Assembly (NCBI GenBank): GCA_014526335.1
Contig: JACTAT010000133.1
Span: 62,001-126,000, forward strand
DNA length: 64,000 nucleotides
Direction of reading: 5' to 3'
Origin: Chrysaora quinquecirrha
Lineage: Eukaryota; Cnidaria; Scyphozoa; Semaeostomeae; Pelagiidae
Every line of letters begins with the position of its first letter. Position 1 is the first letter of the stretch. The notes below the pieces were generated by a model. That model did no database searches, was not told where the DNA came from, and was given only the letters and a program-made list of their open reading frames with translations. The translations under genes and the position numbers were made by a program. Of this stretch, positions 23,375-36,158 are shown one piece after another.

Positions 23375-24576
23375 ACTTGACTGTCTCTTTCAATGAACAC
23401 TTTGCTTGCGTGTATTGTTTCTTTTTTACAATTCAATATGTTTGATTGATGAACGAACAGCGAAATTGTTTTTTCTCTCTATGTAAAGCCTACCTGGGGG
23501 AACGGAAAGTGGGGCACTCATTAACTTTCAATATGGGAGGGTTTGTGCACATGCAGAAAATCAATATTTGGGATCTGTAAATAAAATCATGGGCAAGTGC
23601 GATACAATCCCAGAGACAACAAAGTGACTGACCATTTTTTCATTTCATTCAATAATCTTCATAGACTAAATAAACCCTTCACTATATGTGGTAGTTATAG
23701 AGTACAAATTTTTGATCACGTGGTGTTTGTGCAATTTTTCAGTGCATTTAACTGCATGCGCCGAAATATTGCATTCCAAAACTTTCGCAAAGAAATTCAC
23801 ATGGAAGTTTTGGTACTGAAATCTAAGACAATTTCATTGATGGCCAAAAAAAACGTGTACAGTATTCGATAATTGCCAAGAAGCATCTTTCGCTTGTTAC
23901 ACATAAGCAACAGTATTTGGGGAGCTTTGTTTTGTGCTTGCGTGCATGTAAAAATAAATGATACACCTCAATCTTTAAAAAATATCACGCAGAGCTTCGA
24001 AAATTCAAGACCTTATCTTGCAGAAAAGAATACAGTACCTAGTTATTCGATTATCTGGCCTACTCAGGACACGAGATTTTCAAAATGCGTGCAGATAATC
24101 CAAAACCGGATAATCGAACATAACAATCGCAGTATTCTGTTTTTTTTTGGCACAAACCACTCAAATGTCACGCAGAAATGATCACAGAGTGACTCTAAAC
24201 CTCAGAAACTAGTGATGAGATTTTTTTATTCACGGACAGGGACACGCATTACAATACGCATTCAACTAAACTTATTACCAGTACTGATAAATCAGGGGAT
24301 TACTTGACATACAAACGGATAGGAACGCGCCGCACAAGAAACCAAATGCCTACTCGTATTTATACTAAAGTCCTGAAAATGTATACCCAAAATTATACCA
24401 AAATATGGACTCGTACACTACTATATGTGCTAGAATATGCCATATTATGTCGTTTCGAATCAAACTTCACCAAAAAAGTGAAAATAAACGAAAACAAACA
24501 AGACAGTTGTTTCCAAAGTTTGTACCGACTAGGGAGGAATCCATACCCTTTTTTATACCGATTTTCAGGAAATTAA
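23375..24576. other. Spacer with a repeat relic at 23,600-23,870
   Basis: No gene recognised. The segment ending GCCAAAAAAAACGTGTAC resembles the insertion inside the LINE at 9,235-9,400, so it is probably another copy of a small repeat family. Confidence 0.4.
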
Positions 24577-24585
24577 GACCCGTGT

Positions 24586-25648
24586 TAGACTTGCTCCAAG
24601 TCTTTTTCTTAATATCCTTCTCCAAAGGTCCACCATTCCGTGGAAACAAAGGAGAGAAACAAAGTCTTGTTTCTTGTACAGCTCTCAGGGCCGTCCGACA
24701 GAAGTTTTCAAGGGGGGGTGACCGTCTCGATTTGCCGAATAAACAAAGTCAAAGAAAAAACATCTTTCTGATCCATCAAATGGGCGTAAGAGGGTACTTA
24801 AATTTTGACGGGCACGAGTAAAATGGGGGCACTGCAGTAGAGCGTGCGCCGAATGTGCACCCTATTGGGGGTCCGGGGGCATGCCATGCTCCCCGAAAAA
24901 TTGTGAAGAACACTGAAGCTAGAATCGCTCTAATGGCCCTCTTCGAATTCTTATAATGTTGTTTTCTTGCAACTTAATCGTGGAGTTTGTGCAGAATTCT
25001 TATGGTCTTTGAGTGGTACAAAACTTCAAAGTTGTAATAAAGAGCCAAACATCTTTGAACATCTGAATTCTTTAGGAATCCAAAAGAGTGACTAACGTTA
25101 TTGCTTGCTAAAGAGCCTAATTGAGACTGCATTGCATTCAATGAATAGATCTCATGATTTGTTTCTTTGGGGCATATTGGCTGGTGAAACTTCAGACCTT
25201 TGTCAGATAAAAATGGAGAAAATATGGCATATTCCCATATTCCCGAAAATTTTGATTGTATAACTTTGATCTGTGGCATCGAAATCAATTGTCTTATACT
25301 TCGTTAATACTTCGTATTCTTCGCATATAGAGTTAATTAAGCGACCAAGCAACAAGCAAGCAAAATTGTCAGTACATATTCAAAGCCCATTTAACATATG
25401 GTCCACAAAGAATTATTCTTTGGTGTTTAAGACCATTTCAGTCCAAACAGGGGCCCATGTTTTGGGGCAAAAAGGCTGTTTTTTTCTTCACTACTGGGGC
25501 ACGAAGAGGGGCCTACTGGGGCAATTGTCCCAAAAAACCTCCTTAAAAAATGCCCTGAGAGTGCCAGGGAAATGGCACTCTCCTTTGTTTACACGGAATG
25601 GTGGACCTTTGGAGAAGGATATTAAGAAATAGACTTGGAGCAAGTCTA
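24586..25648. mobile_element. 1,063-bp non-autonomous element with 9-bp target duplication
   Basis: Perfect 9-bp direct repeats GACCCGTGT (24,577-24,585 and 25,649-25,657) flank inverted repeats of about 70 bp starting TAGACTTGCTCCAAGTCT. 9-bp duplications are typical of Mutator-like elements. The interior has no transposase. The surrounding GGAAATTAA / CTACACTAAAATT sequence would be rejoined on excision. Confidence 0.85.
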
Positions 25649-25659
25649 GACCCGTGTCT

Positions 25660-27080
25660 ACACTAAAATTATGAAAAGCGATACCCTTTTGGGCGGCACG
25701 TCCCCAGTCCCCAAAACATATGAAGTATCCCCCGGGCTGATAGACCAATGATAAACCCCGTTGCCATAACACAAAAACATTACACACAAATCTGTGCTCT
25801 CTCTCTTTCTTCTTGAGGATTGAATTCTGAATAGATCTTAGTTGATCAAATGACAGATAATACTCTTGGGTACCGAACACAATTTTTCTATAAGAAACTC
25901 TTCTATATGAACTGAAGTAAAATAAAAACTAAAAAACTATTGCCGCATTTAAATTCAGCATTCTATTTTCTGATGTCCATGTTGTAATGTTTACGCAAAA
26001 ATAATCCCCAAAAATTGTTAGTGTCAATTCCGGAAAATATAAATATTTTGACTACTAAGAACATCATACTTCATATTAAACCATTATTTCACGGAGTTTC
26101 CGAAATTCCAATTTTTTAGTTAAGAAACTTTGCAAGAAACTTTTACTATACCAAATGTGATCAAAGTTACGAAACCCTACTATATGGCTCAGAGCATAGT
26201 TTCTTATGAAAACAATGAGTTGAAGTGGGCCCCTGCTTTTTTTGTTTCTTTTTAGGATCGTCCGTTTATTAATTCTATTGCTTTTTCGAAGGAAAACAAT
26301 TTTTTCACGAGATTCCAAACTATATACTTTTTCGCAAAGCATAGCTAAACAATGCAAGTTTTTGAATGCATGCTATAGTATGATTCAAATGTTACAGTTG
26401 AGGCCTTTGCAAAATAAGGCGGCTGTTTCACCCTTTTGTTTTTATTAAGTATTTTTGAAGGGATTTCTGTGAATAATTTTACTGTAATTGAGCACACAAA
26501 CACGTTGACTTCATTGGATTTCCAAATTTTGCAAATTTAGACAAATTTACGTAATTGTTATCAAAATAGAAAAAAGATTCCCCCGCTTATTCTAACACCC
26601 CTCCGCTTTCAGATTTCATCAAATTTTCCGACCAGTAATTGTCCTTTATGTGCTTAATTTTCTCATAGATGCGCTCTTAAGTGGGGGGGGCGGAAGGAGG
26701 GGGGTGGCAGCTTCCCAGTACCTCGGTACGCAGCACCCGGTACACGGTAAGACTGACAGGCTAAAAATCGACGCAATCTGCTACCTGTGAATGGGCCATA
26801 TACAATTGGCAGATTTGGCCTAGGCTTTTTGTGGCCGGTACCAGGACCCAAATAGATCTGACGGTTGAGATTCGTAGACATTCGATTTAGGGCCTGGGGA
26901 AGAGACTGATATCTATATGGTACTTTTTAAAATTAAAGCCATAACACGCGCAAAAAATCTATCTTGAAAAAAATCACTGAAATGATACAATTATGGACAA
27001 TGATATGGGGAAATAAAAGAGATATCTGTGTCTTTTGTTTCTGTCCTGCGTGCGAATGATAATCCACAAATATCACAGGC
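25660..27080. other. Spacer, nothing recognised
   Basis: AT-rich sequence with G- or C-runs near 26,580 and 26,690. Short open frames show no domain. Confidence 0.4.
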
Positions 27081-27084
27081 AAGC

Positions 27085-27480
27085 TATTTCTAAAAAGAAG
27101 AACGAAGAAACAAGAGGAACGGAGAGGAACAAGAGAAGAGAGAGGAACGAAGAGGAACAAAGAGGAACATGGAGGAACAAAGAGGAACGATTAAGAACAA
27201 GGAGGGACAAGGAGGAACAGGGAGGAACGAAGAGAAAGGAGGAGGAACAAGGAGGGGAAAAGGGAAACAGAGAGGCACGAAGAAGAAGGAGGAGCAACAA
27301 GGAGGGACAAGGAGGAACAGGGAGGAACGAAGAGGAAGGAGGAGCAACAAGGAGGGACAAAGCGGAATATAGAGGAATGAAGAGGAAAATTAAGAGCAAG
27401 GAGGGACAAAGAGAAGATCAGGAGGAACAAAGAGGAAGAGGAGGAACAAGGAGGGGCAAAGCGTTACAGAGATAGATGAA
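27085..27480. repeat. Purine-only minisatellite (GGAGGAACAAAG)n
   Basis: About 395 bp of GGAGGAACAA, AGAGGAAC and GAAGGAGGAGCAACAA units, almost free of pyrimidines on the plus strand. All overlapping open frames (Arg/Glu/Gly, or Leu/Ser/Phe on the other strand) are composition artefacts. An inverted pyrimidine tract, TCCTCTTTCC..TCCTCGTTCC, follows at 27,510-27,555. Confidence 0.95.
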
Positions 27481-27559
27481 GAGAACGAAATGAACAATAT
27501 TCTCGGATCCTCCTCTTTCCTGTTCGTTCCTCTTATTCCTCCTCGTTCCTCTTTTTAGA

Positions 27560-28098
27560 AATAGCCACCATAGGCATAAGGTTTCTCTCCTCTATAAATC
27601 GGCAAATTACTTTGAATAGTACTACAGTTTATTGTCTGATTTTCCTTCCACAAATATCGTAGGCATAAGGTCTATCTGCTTGTGATCAACAAATTCAGAA
27701 TTTCAAGGTCTGGAAATACTATAATAAAAAAGTCATAAACTTCCTTATTTCATAATTTATATGTTACCTTCGATTTTTTGCTTTGTTTACGATTCCTGGT
27801 TGATTCAATCCTTTTCCAAAACCGTCAGTTTCACGATCTCTCCCTTGTATACCAGTCTGTCAATACTTTTAAAAATTAACGATTGATGGTGAAATTTGTC
27901 AGCACATACCATGATAAGGATTTTTACTACAAGAGTTTATCGATGGGTATAAATACGAATATCTGATGCAGTTAATCAATGCCAAGTAATGCTAAAATGC
28001 TCAAATATCGGAGATTTATGGTTGCTTGCAGTGCCTGTATCATAGAAAAGTCTGCAGATTTGCCAACTAAGTCGCTTTCCAAGATGATCATACAAATA
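27560..28098. other. 3' flank of gene A with decayed finger sequence
   Basis: No gene. It holds relics such as ATTCAATCCTTTTCCAAAAC, the antisense of a finger FGKGFNQ motif, matching the better preserved decay tracts downstream of B and C. Confidence 0.5.
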
Positions 28099-31000
28099 TC
28101 ATTTCTCTTCTGTATGGATTCGCTGATGACTTTTAAGACTCCCTGCTTGACAAAATCTCTTCCCACAAGTATCACATTGGTACCGCTTCTCTCCTGTGTG
28201 AATACGGTAATGACATTTTAAATTCCCTGCTTGACTAAATCTTTTTCCACAAGTATCACATTTGTACGGTTTCTCTCCTGTGTGAACACGGTAATGAGAT
28301 TTTAAATTTCCTGAATGACTAAATGATTTTCCACAAATATCACACTTATATGGCCGCTCTTCTGTGTGCTTTTGCTGATGGCTTTGAAACTTTTCTAAAT
28401 GATTGATTTCTTTTCCGTAAGTATCACATGCATAATTCTTCTTTTCATTGTGAATTTTTTCATGCTTTTTAAGTTCATCAAACTGATTAAAATTCTTTTC
28501 ACAAATATCACACTTATATGGCCGCTCTTCTGTGTGCTTTTGCTGATGGCTTTGAAACTTTTCTAAATGATTGAATTCTTTTCCGTAAGTATCACATGCA
28601 TAATTCTTCTTTTCATTGTGAATTTTTTCATGCTTTTAAGTTCATCAAACTGATTAAAATTCTTTTCACAAATATCACACTTATATGGCCGCTCTTCTGT
28701 GTGCTTTTGCTTATGGCTTTGAAACTTTTCTAAATGATTGAATTCTTTTCCGTAAGTATCACATGCATAATTCTTCTTTTCATTGTGAATTTTTTCATGC
28801 TTTTTAAGTTCATCAAACTGATTAAAATTCTTTTCACAAATATCACACTTATATGGCCGCTCTTCTGTGTGCTTTTGCTGATGGCTTTGAAACTTTTCTA
28901 AATGATTGATTTCTTTTCCGTAAGTATCACATGCATATTTCTTCTTTTCAGTGTGACTTTCTTCATGCTTTTTAAGTTCATCAAACTGATTAAAATTCTT
29001 TTCACAAATATCACACTTATATGGCCGCTCTTCTGTGTGCTTCTGCTGATGGCTTTGAAACTTTTCTAAATGATTGAATTCTTTTCCGTAAGTATCACAT
29101 GCATAATTCTTCTTTTCATTGTGAATTTTTTCATGCTTTTTAAGTTCATCAAACTGATTAAAATTCTTTTCACAAATATCACACTTATATGGCCGCTCTT
29201 CTGTGTGCTTTTGCTGATGGCTTTGAAACTTTTTTAAATGATTGAATTCTTTTCCGTAAGTATCACATGCATAATTCTTCTTTTCATTGTGAATTTTTTC
29301 ATGCTTTTTAAGTTCATCAAACTGATTAAAATTCTTTTCACAAATATCACACTTATATGGCCGCTCTTCTGTGTGCTTTTGCTGATGGCTTTGAAACTTT
29401 TCCAAATGATTGAATTCTTTTCCCCAGGTATCACATGCATATTTCTTCTTTTCAGTGTGACTTTTTTCATGCTTTTTAAGTTCATCAAACTGATTAAAAT
29501 TCTTTTCACAAATATGACACTTGTATGGTCGCTCTTCTGTGTGCTTTTGCTGATGGCTTTGAAACTTTTCCAAATGATTGAATTCTTTTCCCCAGGTATC
29601 ACATGCATATTTCTTCTTTTCAGTGTGACTTTTTTCATGCTTTTTAAGTTCATCAAACTGATTAAAATTCATTTCACAAATATGACACTTGTATGGTCGC
29701 TCTCCTGTATGACTTTGTTGATGGCTTTTGAAATTTATTATATTTTCAAACCTTTTCCCACAAATATTGCATCTGTAGAGTTGCTCTCTGCTATGTATTA
29801 GCTGATGGATTTGAAACATTGCTAAATGGTTGAACTCTTTTCCACAAGAATCACATGCATAATTCTTCTTTTCAGTGTGAATATTTTTATGCTCTATAAG
29901 CCCACCAAGCTGATTAAATGTCTTTTCACAGACATCACATGCATAAGGTTTCTCTTCTTTGTGAAGTAGCTGATGACGTTTGAAATTTCCCAAGTGATGA
30001 AATTTTTTTCCACAAATTCCACATGCATAGGTTTTCCTTTCTTCGTGTGTTTTTTTATGTTTTCTGAGATCAACTTGCTGATTAAAACCTTTTTGACAGA
30101 TATCACACTCATACAGTTTCTTGACTGCGTGAAGTTGTACGTGGCTCTGAAAACGTGTCAATTGATTAAACCCTTTTCCACAAATATCACATAAGTAAGC
30201 CTTTTCCCCTGTATGAATTCGCTGATGTATTTTTAGATGACTTGACTGACTAAATTTTTTCCCACAAGTATTACACTCATGTGGTTTCTCTCCAGTGTGA
30301 ATTCGAAGATGCGTTTTAAGATGCCCTGGTTGAATAAATTTCTTCTCACAAAACTCGCACTCATATGGCCTCTCTCCTGTATGAATCCGAAGGTGAATTT
30401 TCAGAGTGCTGCGAGAGTTAAATTTTTTTCCACAAAAATCACATAGCATATTCTTAGGCTTTGTACTTTTGTTTTCACTGGGGACATTTGATTTACTGGT
30501 ATTAATCTCACTATGTTCAGTATCTTCACTATATTCAGCTCCAATGTTTTCATTTCCATTTCCTATTTCATAATTTATCTTTTCATCTCCACAGTTTTTC
30601 GCATGCAAATTTTCACCAGAATTGCTCTCAGAATGGTTGATTTGTTCAAGCTGACCTGAAGAAACATATTCAATTATATTCTTTTTTTGATTAATTCAAA
30701 GACGAAAAAAATATTTGTAGGTAGCCATGGAAAGAATTTATAAACAGTAGCTACAATGGCATTATAGTAAGTGCGTAATACGTTAATATCAACAGAATGC
30801 AACAGAACGCATTTGTTTTCACTAGGCATTGAGAACAGCTTATAAACATTGAATGGAAACGTTGAACATATCACATGACTATGACAAGCCCTCTTCAAGT
30901 GTTAAATATACCAAAAATTGGCAAAATTGTGATTTGCATAACGTAACAAAAAGTTATTCATGATAATTTTTCACTTGTAGAAAGGTTCAAATTTTGATTA

Positions 31001-34000
31001 ACAGCGGAAACATGATAGGGTGTAAAACGTTTTATAATTTTTTCATGATTAATTAATGTTGGTGAAATAAATCAAACCAAAAGTAAAACTAATCTCTTTC
31101 TTAAAAACTCACATAAACGGGTATCATTATCAGAATCCTCTTCGTCTGTGTAAATGATTTGTGACTTGTTTCTTGCATTTCCATAAATTTCTTCATCGTC
31201 AGAACTATCTTTTTCATTTGCTTGGCTTGTTTTTGAATCGATTTCATCTATTGCTGTTTCATCAATCTCAGAATTTGAATTCGACATTGGTTGAATCTCA
31301 AACTCCTGAAGAGAAGACTCCTCCTTTGTTTCCAGAACCTCTGAATTTCCATTCCCAGAATTACTATTCTCACTGACATCGTCTGAATTTTGAAGTGGCC
31401 CATGAATCGGGCAATAACTGCTGTAAAATCCTCGACACTGTTCACAATCTGTAAACAAAACAGTAGAAAAAAGAGTTCTTCATTTGACACAGAATGAGAA
31501 TGTTGTTAAAATGACATGATATGACATCAGAAAAGTAAGTCAACTGCTTAAACTCACACAAAAAATCCTCATTGTCAGGAATCTCTGCCTCTCTGTAATC
31601 AATTCCAGACTTTCTTCTTGGATGTCTATCAAGTTCTTTTGTCTCGTTATCATCGATATTCAAAGCTGGATACCTTGAAGATTTCTCATTCTGTTTATTT
31701 TGAGCTTTTCCTTCTCTTTTTCTTATGTTAGCTTTTCTCTTCTTTTCAGGTATTTTTGTGTTTTGCTCATCTTCCATTCCAATGTTTTGCTGAGTATTTA
31801 ATTTCCTTTTTCTTCTTTTCTGTTTCTAAAGAAAGAAACTCTTCAGAAATCAAACAACAACGATCTTCCTTTCCTTTCGTATTCGTAATCTAACAACAAC
31901 AACAAAATTCCTATTGAGAAATTGAGGGGTGTTATCGTTTCTAAAAATAGTGTCATACGATTTTCTGCTCGTTTTTTATATTGGTAAATAAATTAGAATT
32001 TGCATAGATATATTTCAGAATCGGGATATACAACGGAAGCATTTTCGGGCATACTTAAAAGATTCTTTTCGTCTGAAACTCTTCAGAGTGTAAAAGTCAG
32101 AAACAGACCGAAACAAATGACAAAGGCTGAATGTATACTCAGATGCGGATTGAACTCTTAGAAATCCTTTTTTTGTAACGGAAATATATCGTCATCTTCT
32201 TGACTGCTTAGATGGCGAAACACGAAAGAATCTTGGAAGCTCGGAAAAAATAACTCTCCTCCTTTGATCGGCAAATCAAATCAATCGATTTCAGTTCAAC
32301 TCGTTTACAATTCGTTACTTTTTCAATGGATAAGCTTATTGGTGATGAAATACAATAGCATCCCAGAAGGACGACCGCTTTGATACTAACGCATGTTCCT
32401 TTTGTTATAAGAAAAGAATGCAACAATGCAAAAAGAACAATACGATTCTTTTGACTTTTATACCTCGTTGCTTGGATAACAGGTCGTTTCAGGTCATTTC
32501 AGCCTCAATTCTAATTTTAACAGCTCGTTTCAAGTCGTTTCAGCTCGTTTTAACTTTTATAAATTACGTTTGATAATGTGGAAAATATTTAATTCTATTC
32601 TGTTAAAAGATTCAAAAGAATTCTTATAGGTTCCAAGGAAGAATTTTGAGCAATTAACTCTCTCATGCTATTATACAATGAAATAATTAGATTGTTCAAA
32701 TAAATAACACCAATTTATGAAAAGAAGTGTGCCATAAATCGCACACCCAATATGATAGAGGCCTGTGCCATCCATGACAGTGCAATAGCATGCCTTCGCC
32801 ATGCATGAAAGCGGTATTATAAAATTTTTTCATGTGAAATGCAAACAAGAGTTTCATTCAATTGTTTCAAAACAATAAAAGAAGCCAGTTTTCATCCGAC
32901 TTCATGGTTACCTTGTCAACGAGAGGCTTTTGAATTTGAATATCTGATATTGCAGAAGAATTGCAAACTGTCTCCAAAGCTTGAAAAGATAACATATTCT
33001 AATCAAGGGATACATTAAAAGAATACAATAGATCTTGCTCTGAATCCAAGCTAGCAGGTAGCTTTTTTTACTCTAACAAACAAGAGGACAGTATAGTGAA
33101 GTGGTTAGCAATTGCACCATTTGTGCTTGAGGTTGTGGGAGCACAAATTGTCAATTGTAAACACCTTGCTCTCTGTTACAGATGATCAAGTAAAATGGTA
33201 GGCCCATCCTAAAAGTATTGAAAAGAGGCAATCAAGCAGTAATTCAAGAGCAAATTTAATATTGATTGCTTCATACAACAAGTTAAAAGCCCGTATCTCA
33301 AGATATCCTGGAGAAATCTTGGTTTGCAAAGGTGCACTATGTGTGCATTCCCTAAAGCATTTTCAAAGCAAATTAGTAAGTTTGATTGTTTTTAACGGAT
33401 GTTCATCCGTGATTTCGTGAAACGAGAAGTTATTGCGCGTGAATCTAAACTCCTACGTGTCGCGTGAAATGCTTTGCTACGGCTAGTGATTTTGTGATTT
33501 ATATTTTACAGTATTGGCAACATAATTGAAAGGTTGCCAGCATGCAGGAATGCCATTTTATCCATCAAGCATTGTCAGCTAACTATATGTCTGTCATTCC
33601 CTCATATGATGAATTAATTAGGTCCCCTAAAATTTTAGTTTTGCGTGTTCCGTACAAACTCGTCGTGGAAAGAATTTTCTGAAGCCAATCTTTTGGATAC
33701 ATGAAGTTGAGTCGAGGTTGAACATCGTGAATATTAATCCTGCTCAAAATTTCTGGGAGCAACTTCTGAAGTTTAATGCACGTGATAATGAAGTTTTATC
33801 GTGCGTGATTGCGAGAATCGTCGAAATATTGCACGCGATCGTGTGATATGTACCCCCCTTGGGGGGCCTCATGGGGCTGGTGACTTCTAAGCCTAAGATT
33901 GCTACTCGGGAATATCTATCACAGAAAGCTAAAATATGCCCAAAGTTGTTTCCACTTTTATTGCAAAGATCAGTAAAACTCAAAGGGCTGAATATTTTCT

Positions 34001-34724
34001 TCTTTTGTATTGGTTGGAAATAATTTCAATCGAAAGAGTAAAAATACAACAATTAGTATGCCAATCCTAGCATTCATACTTGAGCTGTTTTCATCAGGCA
34101 ATTTTTCCTTGCATTCAACAACTGTCAAGGACTCCTTCATATCATCTGACATTGCATAGAACATAGGCTTTGCTGGAAAACCTGAATTAAAAACAAAAAC
34201 ACCAATTAAATTAATAAATACAATTGATTTCCACACAAGAGGTTTGAGGTTTTCACATACAGATGGCTATGCTTTCACCATGTGCTCGCGCTAGCGAATC
34301 TATACGCACTACTGTGGTGGATACGCACTACTGTGGTGGTGTATTTTGTGTACTGTGGTGGGGTTTTTTGCGTACTGTGGTGGATAAGCAGTATAGGCGC
34401 AAGATTACAAAGGGGCCTTCGCAGCAGGATAATGAGACAGATATATAAAATAAAGAAAATTAAAAGGGAAACGACTTCTTATTCGGAGTTCCACGTTTCC
34501 TACAGCCCATGCTTTCACATCAGACTTGGAAAGGGAAATTGGTAGCTGTTAGGACTTAGCTGTTCTCAGAGAATAACATTTCAAAGATATCATTTATCAT
34601 GTATGTCAAAGGTTACAAAGAAATATGACTCGCCACAACTCTTGATGAATTCATAATTTGCTCTGATATTTCTTTGTCTCTCAGTTTCATATCCATTTGT
34701 TTGATCTTCTTTGAAAGTCTCCAT
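28099..34724 (-). CDS. Zinc-finger gene A: PRDM9-like N-terminus, no PR/SET, 28 finger modules
   Basis: Minus-strand exons with matching phases: 34,724-34,634 (ATG in AAAAGAATGG; KRAB-like [18 protein letters not shown] donor), 34,181-34,080 ([12 protein letters not shown]), 32,979-32,912 ([15 protein letters not shown]), 31,825-31,558 (basic, then [19 protein letters not shown]), 31,448-31,113 (knuckle [16 protein letters not shown], acidic tail), 30,655-28,099 (fingers, stop TGA). The split codon after DNEDFL makes Tyr, giving the FLYCE..C motif of the PRDM9 pre-SET knuckle. The knuckle exon (336 bp, phase 1-1) joins the finger exon in frame through a shared TGT codon; the intervening 457-bp intron shows no SET sequence. 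PRDM9 directs meiotic recombination through DNA-binding fingers and H3K4/K36 methylation; without SET this protein could only bind. One T is missing near 28,636, breaking the frame in finger 22. Paralogues B and C follow upstream. Confidence 0.7.
28340..29700 (-). repeat. 168-bp two-finger tandem repeat within gene A
   Basis: Eight consecutive copies of a finger pair: odd partners carry an intact C-x2-C ([19 protein letters not shown]), even partners read [18 protein letters not shown] or ACDTWGKEF. Copies are nearly identical at DNA level, including silent sites, so the array is being homogenised. Confidence 0.95.
33091..33170. other. tRNA-like segment shared by A and C introns
   Basis: AGTGAAGTGGTTAGCA resembles a tRNA D-arm/A-box and a matching copy lies near 56,941. 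No cloverleaf with a paired acceptor stem can be drawn by eye, so this is at best a tRNA-derived SINE relic. Confidence 0.25.
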
Positions 34725-35935
34725 TCTTTTGGTCTATCCAGGAAAACGACAGTTCTATGACAAACATGTGGGTATAACTTTAAAAACACCCTTAGTATGT
34801 AATTGCTTGTGTATTATCACATTCAAGCAGCTGTTTCAGGAGGTTAAAGTTTGAGGGCTCGTATGCCTTTTCGAAGCGTGAAATCCTTACTGTTAATATA
34901 GAAATTCCTTAAAAGAACTTTTATATCCATCTTTTCCGTTTTTAATAAATCTCTGTATGAGGATTGCTGACTGAACGAAAAGTTTTTCATGCAATGAAAT
35001 GCACAGCCGCACAGGAATGTGAAGATTTTGCGTGTGCAAGTTTTCTTGCAAAAGTAGCTAATACAAATCAACGTATCCATACTTCATAGATTTCGAAGCA
35101 GAATTTGCAGAAAAGCTGCAGTTTCATCAATTCTTCAGTTCATGGTTTTGTCTTAAGTCCAGAGATGTGTTTGGAATACATTTTTGAGGGGCTTTATCTT
35201 TTTTAAGCAGTGCGGAATAAGACACTGTCTTAGTGGCGTCGAGTTTTCGCTCGAACGCCATTTTCACAGACTACTAGTTTCTTTTTGAGCTCTCTTCGTT
35301 CTGAAGCAAATCTCTCAAAGTAGCCAGCTCGCCACAAAAAAGAATATAGTTAAGCATTTATCCTCCCGTCCTTTGCATAGATTTTCTTGAGTGTCCAATT
35401 TTTAAAAAGATTTTAAAATCCAAATGTACGACTACTCGGGCTGAACGACTTCTCCCAACTCAGCCCTAGCGGTACCAACGGGCTGTCGACACCTGTGGAG
35501 CAATCAGCATGGAAAATGCAGCAAGGTCCCGTTTGAAGAGCTGCAAAATCACCAAAAAAACAGTAATAAATACCTCTTAAATTTTTTTACAAACCTTTAG
35601 GAAATATTCAGAGGCCAATAAAATCAGTAGATCTTTTAAAAAGAAAGGTTAACACAAGGGACTCACGAACAACAGGAACTCTGTCAGACAGAAGACAGAC
35701 AAAGAAAAGACAACGAGACAGAATTAAATGGAATTTGCACAGAATGTTCAAATGCGGAACGGGGAATCGGGGAATGGCACCTGAAAACTGATGGGGGAAA
35801 ATGATGTGAGAAAGCAAAGAAAAAGCTGTTTTATCTCGCTTTTGAGGGTAAAAACAATACAGAAAGAAGCGTTGATCCATACAAGTATCGTTAATTTTCA
35901 TAAAAAAGTGAACAGAAGTATTAAAATATGGGATT
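34725..35935. other. Upstream region of gene A, duplicated upstream of gene B
   Basis: Near-identical to the region upstream of B (48.9-49.07 plus 49.8-50.84 kb), which has an extra 0.74 kb. It probably contains the promoter and 5' UTR exons of gene A. No coding signal is supported. Confidence 0.5.
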
Positions 35936-35939
35936 GACC

Positions 35940-36158
35940 CATTTACACTATATCAGATAGCCGAGACAATAGAAATTTCAATAGTTAATGTCAATTACAT
36001 CCGGAGCGTAGTGATTTTCATATCACTTCATAACGGAGTGAAAATCACTCCAATTTTTGGAGCGTTTCATATCGGATAGCTTTGGCATAATGTGAACACA
36101 TACCCTATCCGATACGAAGATCAAGACGCTCCGAAAGCTATCCGGTATAGTGTAAATG
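35940..36158. mobile_element. 219-bp hAT-like MITE, copy 1
   Basis: Ends CATTTACACTATATCAGATAGC and GCTATCCGGTATAGTGTAAATG are imperfect inverted repeats. The interior holds a second palindrome around CGGAGCG. An identical element at the equivalent site in the B-C intergenic region (50,845-51,063) shows that it predates the segmental duplication. Confidence 0.7.

Noticed and set aside
29238..29801. Hydrophobic plus-strand frame of 187 residues resembling membrane segments
   Set aside because: Antisense of the two-finger repeat of gene A; periodic with it.
30674..30898. 74-residue minus-strand frame conserved exactly in gene C (54,561-54,785)
   Set aside because: Lies inside the intron before the finger exon; identity reflects recent duplication, not coding constraint.
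33091..33170. tRNA gene
   Set aside because: Only an A-box-like stretch; acceptor stem and a proper B-box are missing. Kept as a low-confidence SINE-like relic.
34622..34780. Alternative minus-strand frame ([18 protein letters not shown]) over the KRAB-like exon
   Set aside because: A/B differences are replacements in this frame but silent in the KRAB-like frame, which also fits the splice phase.
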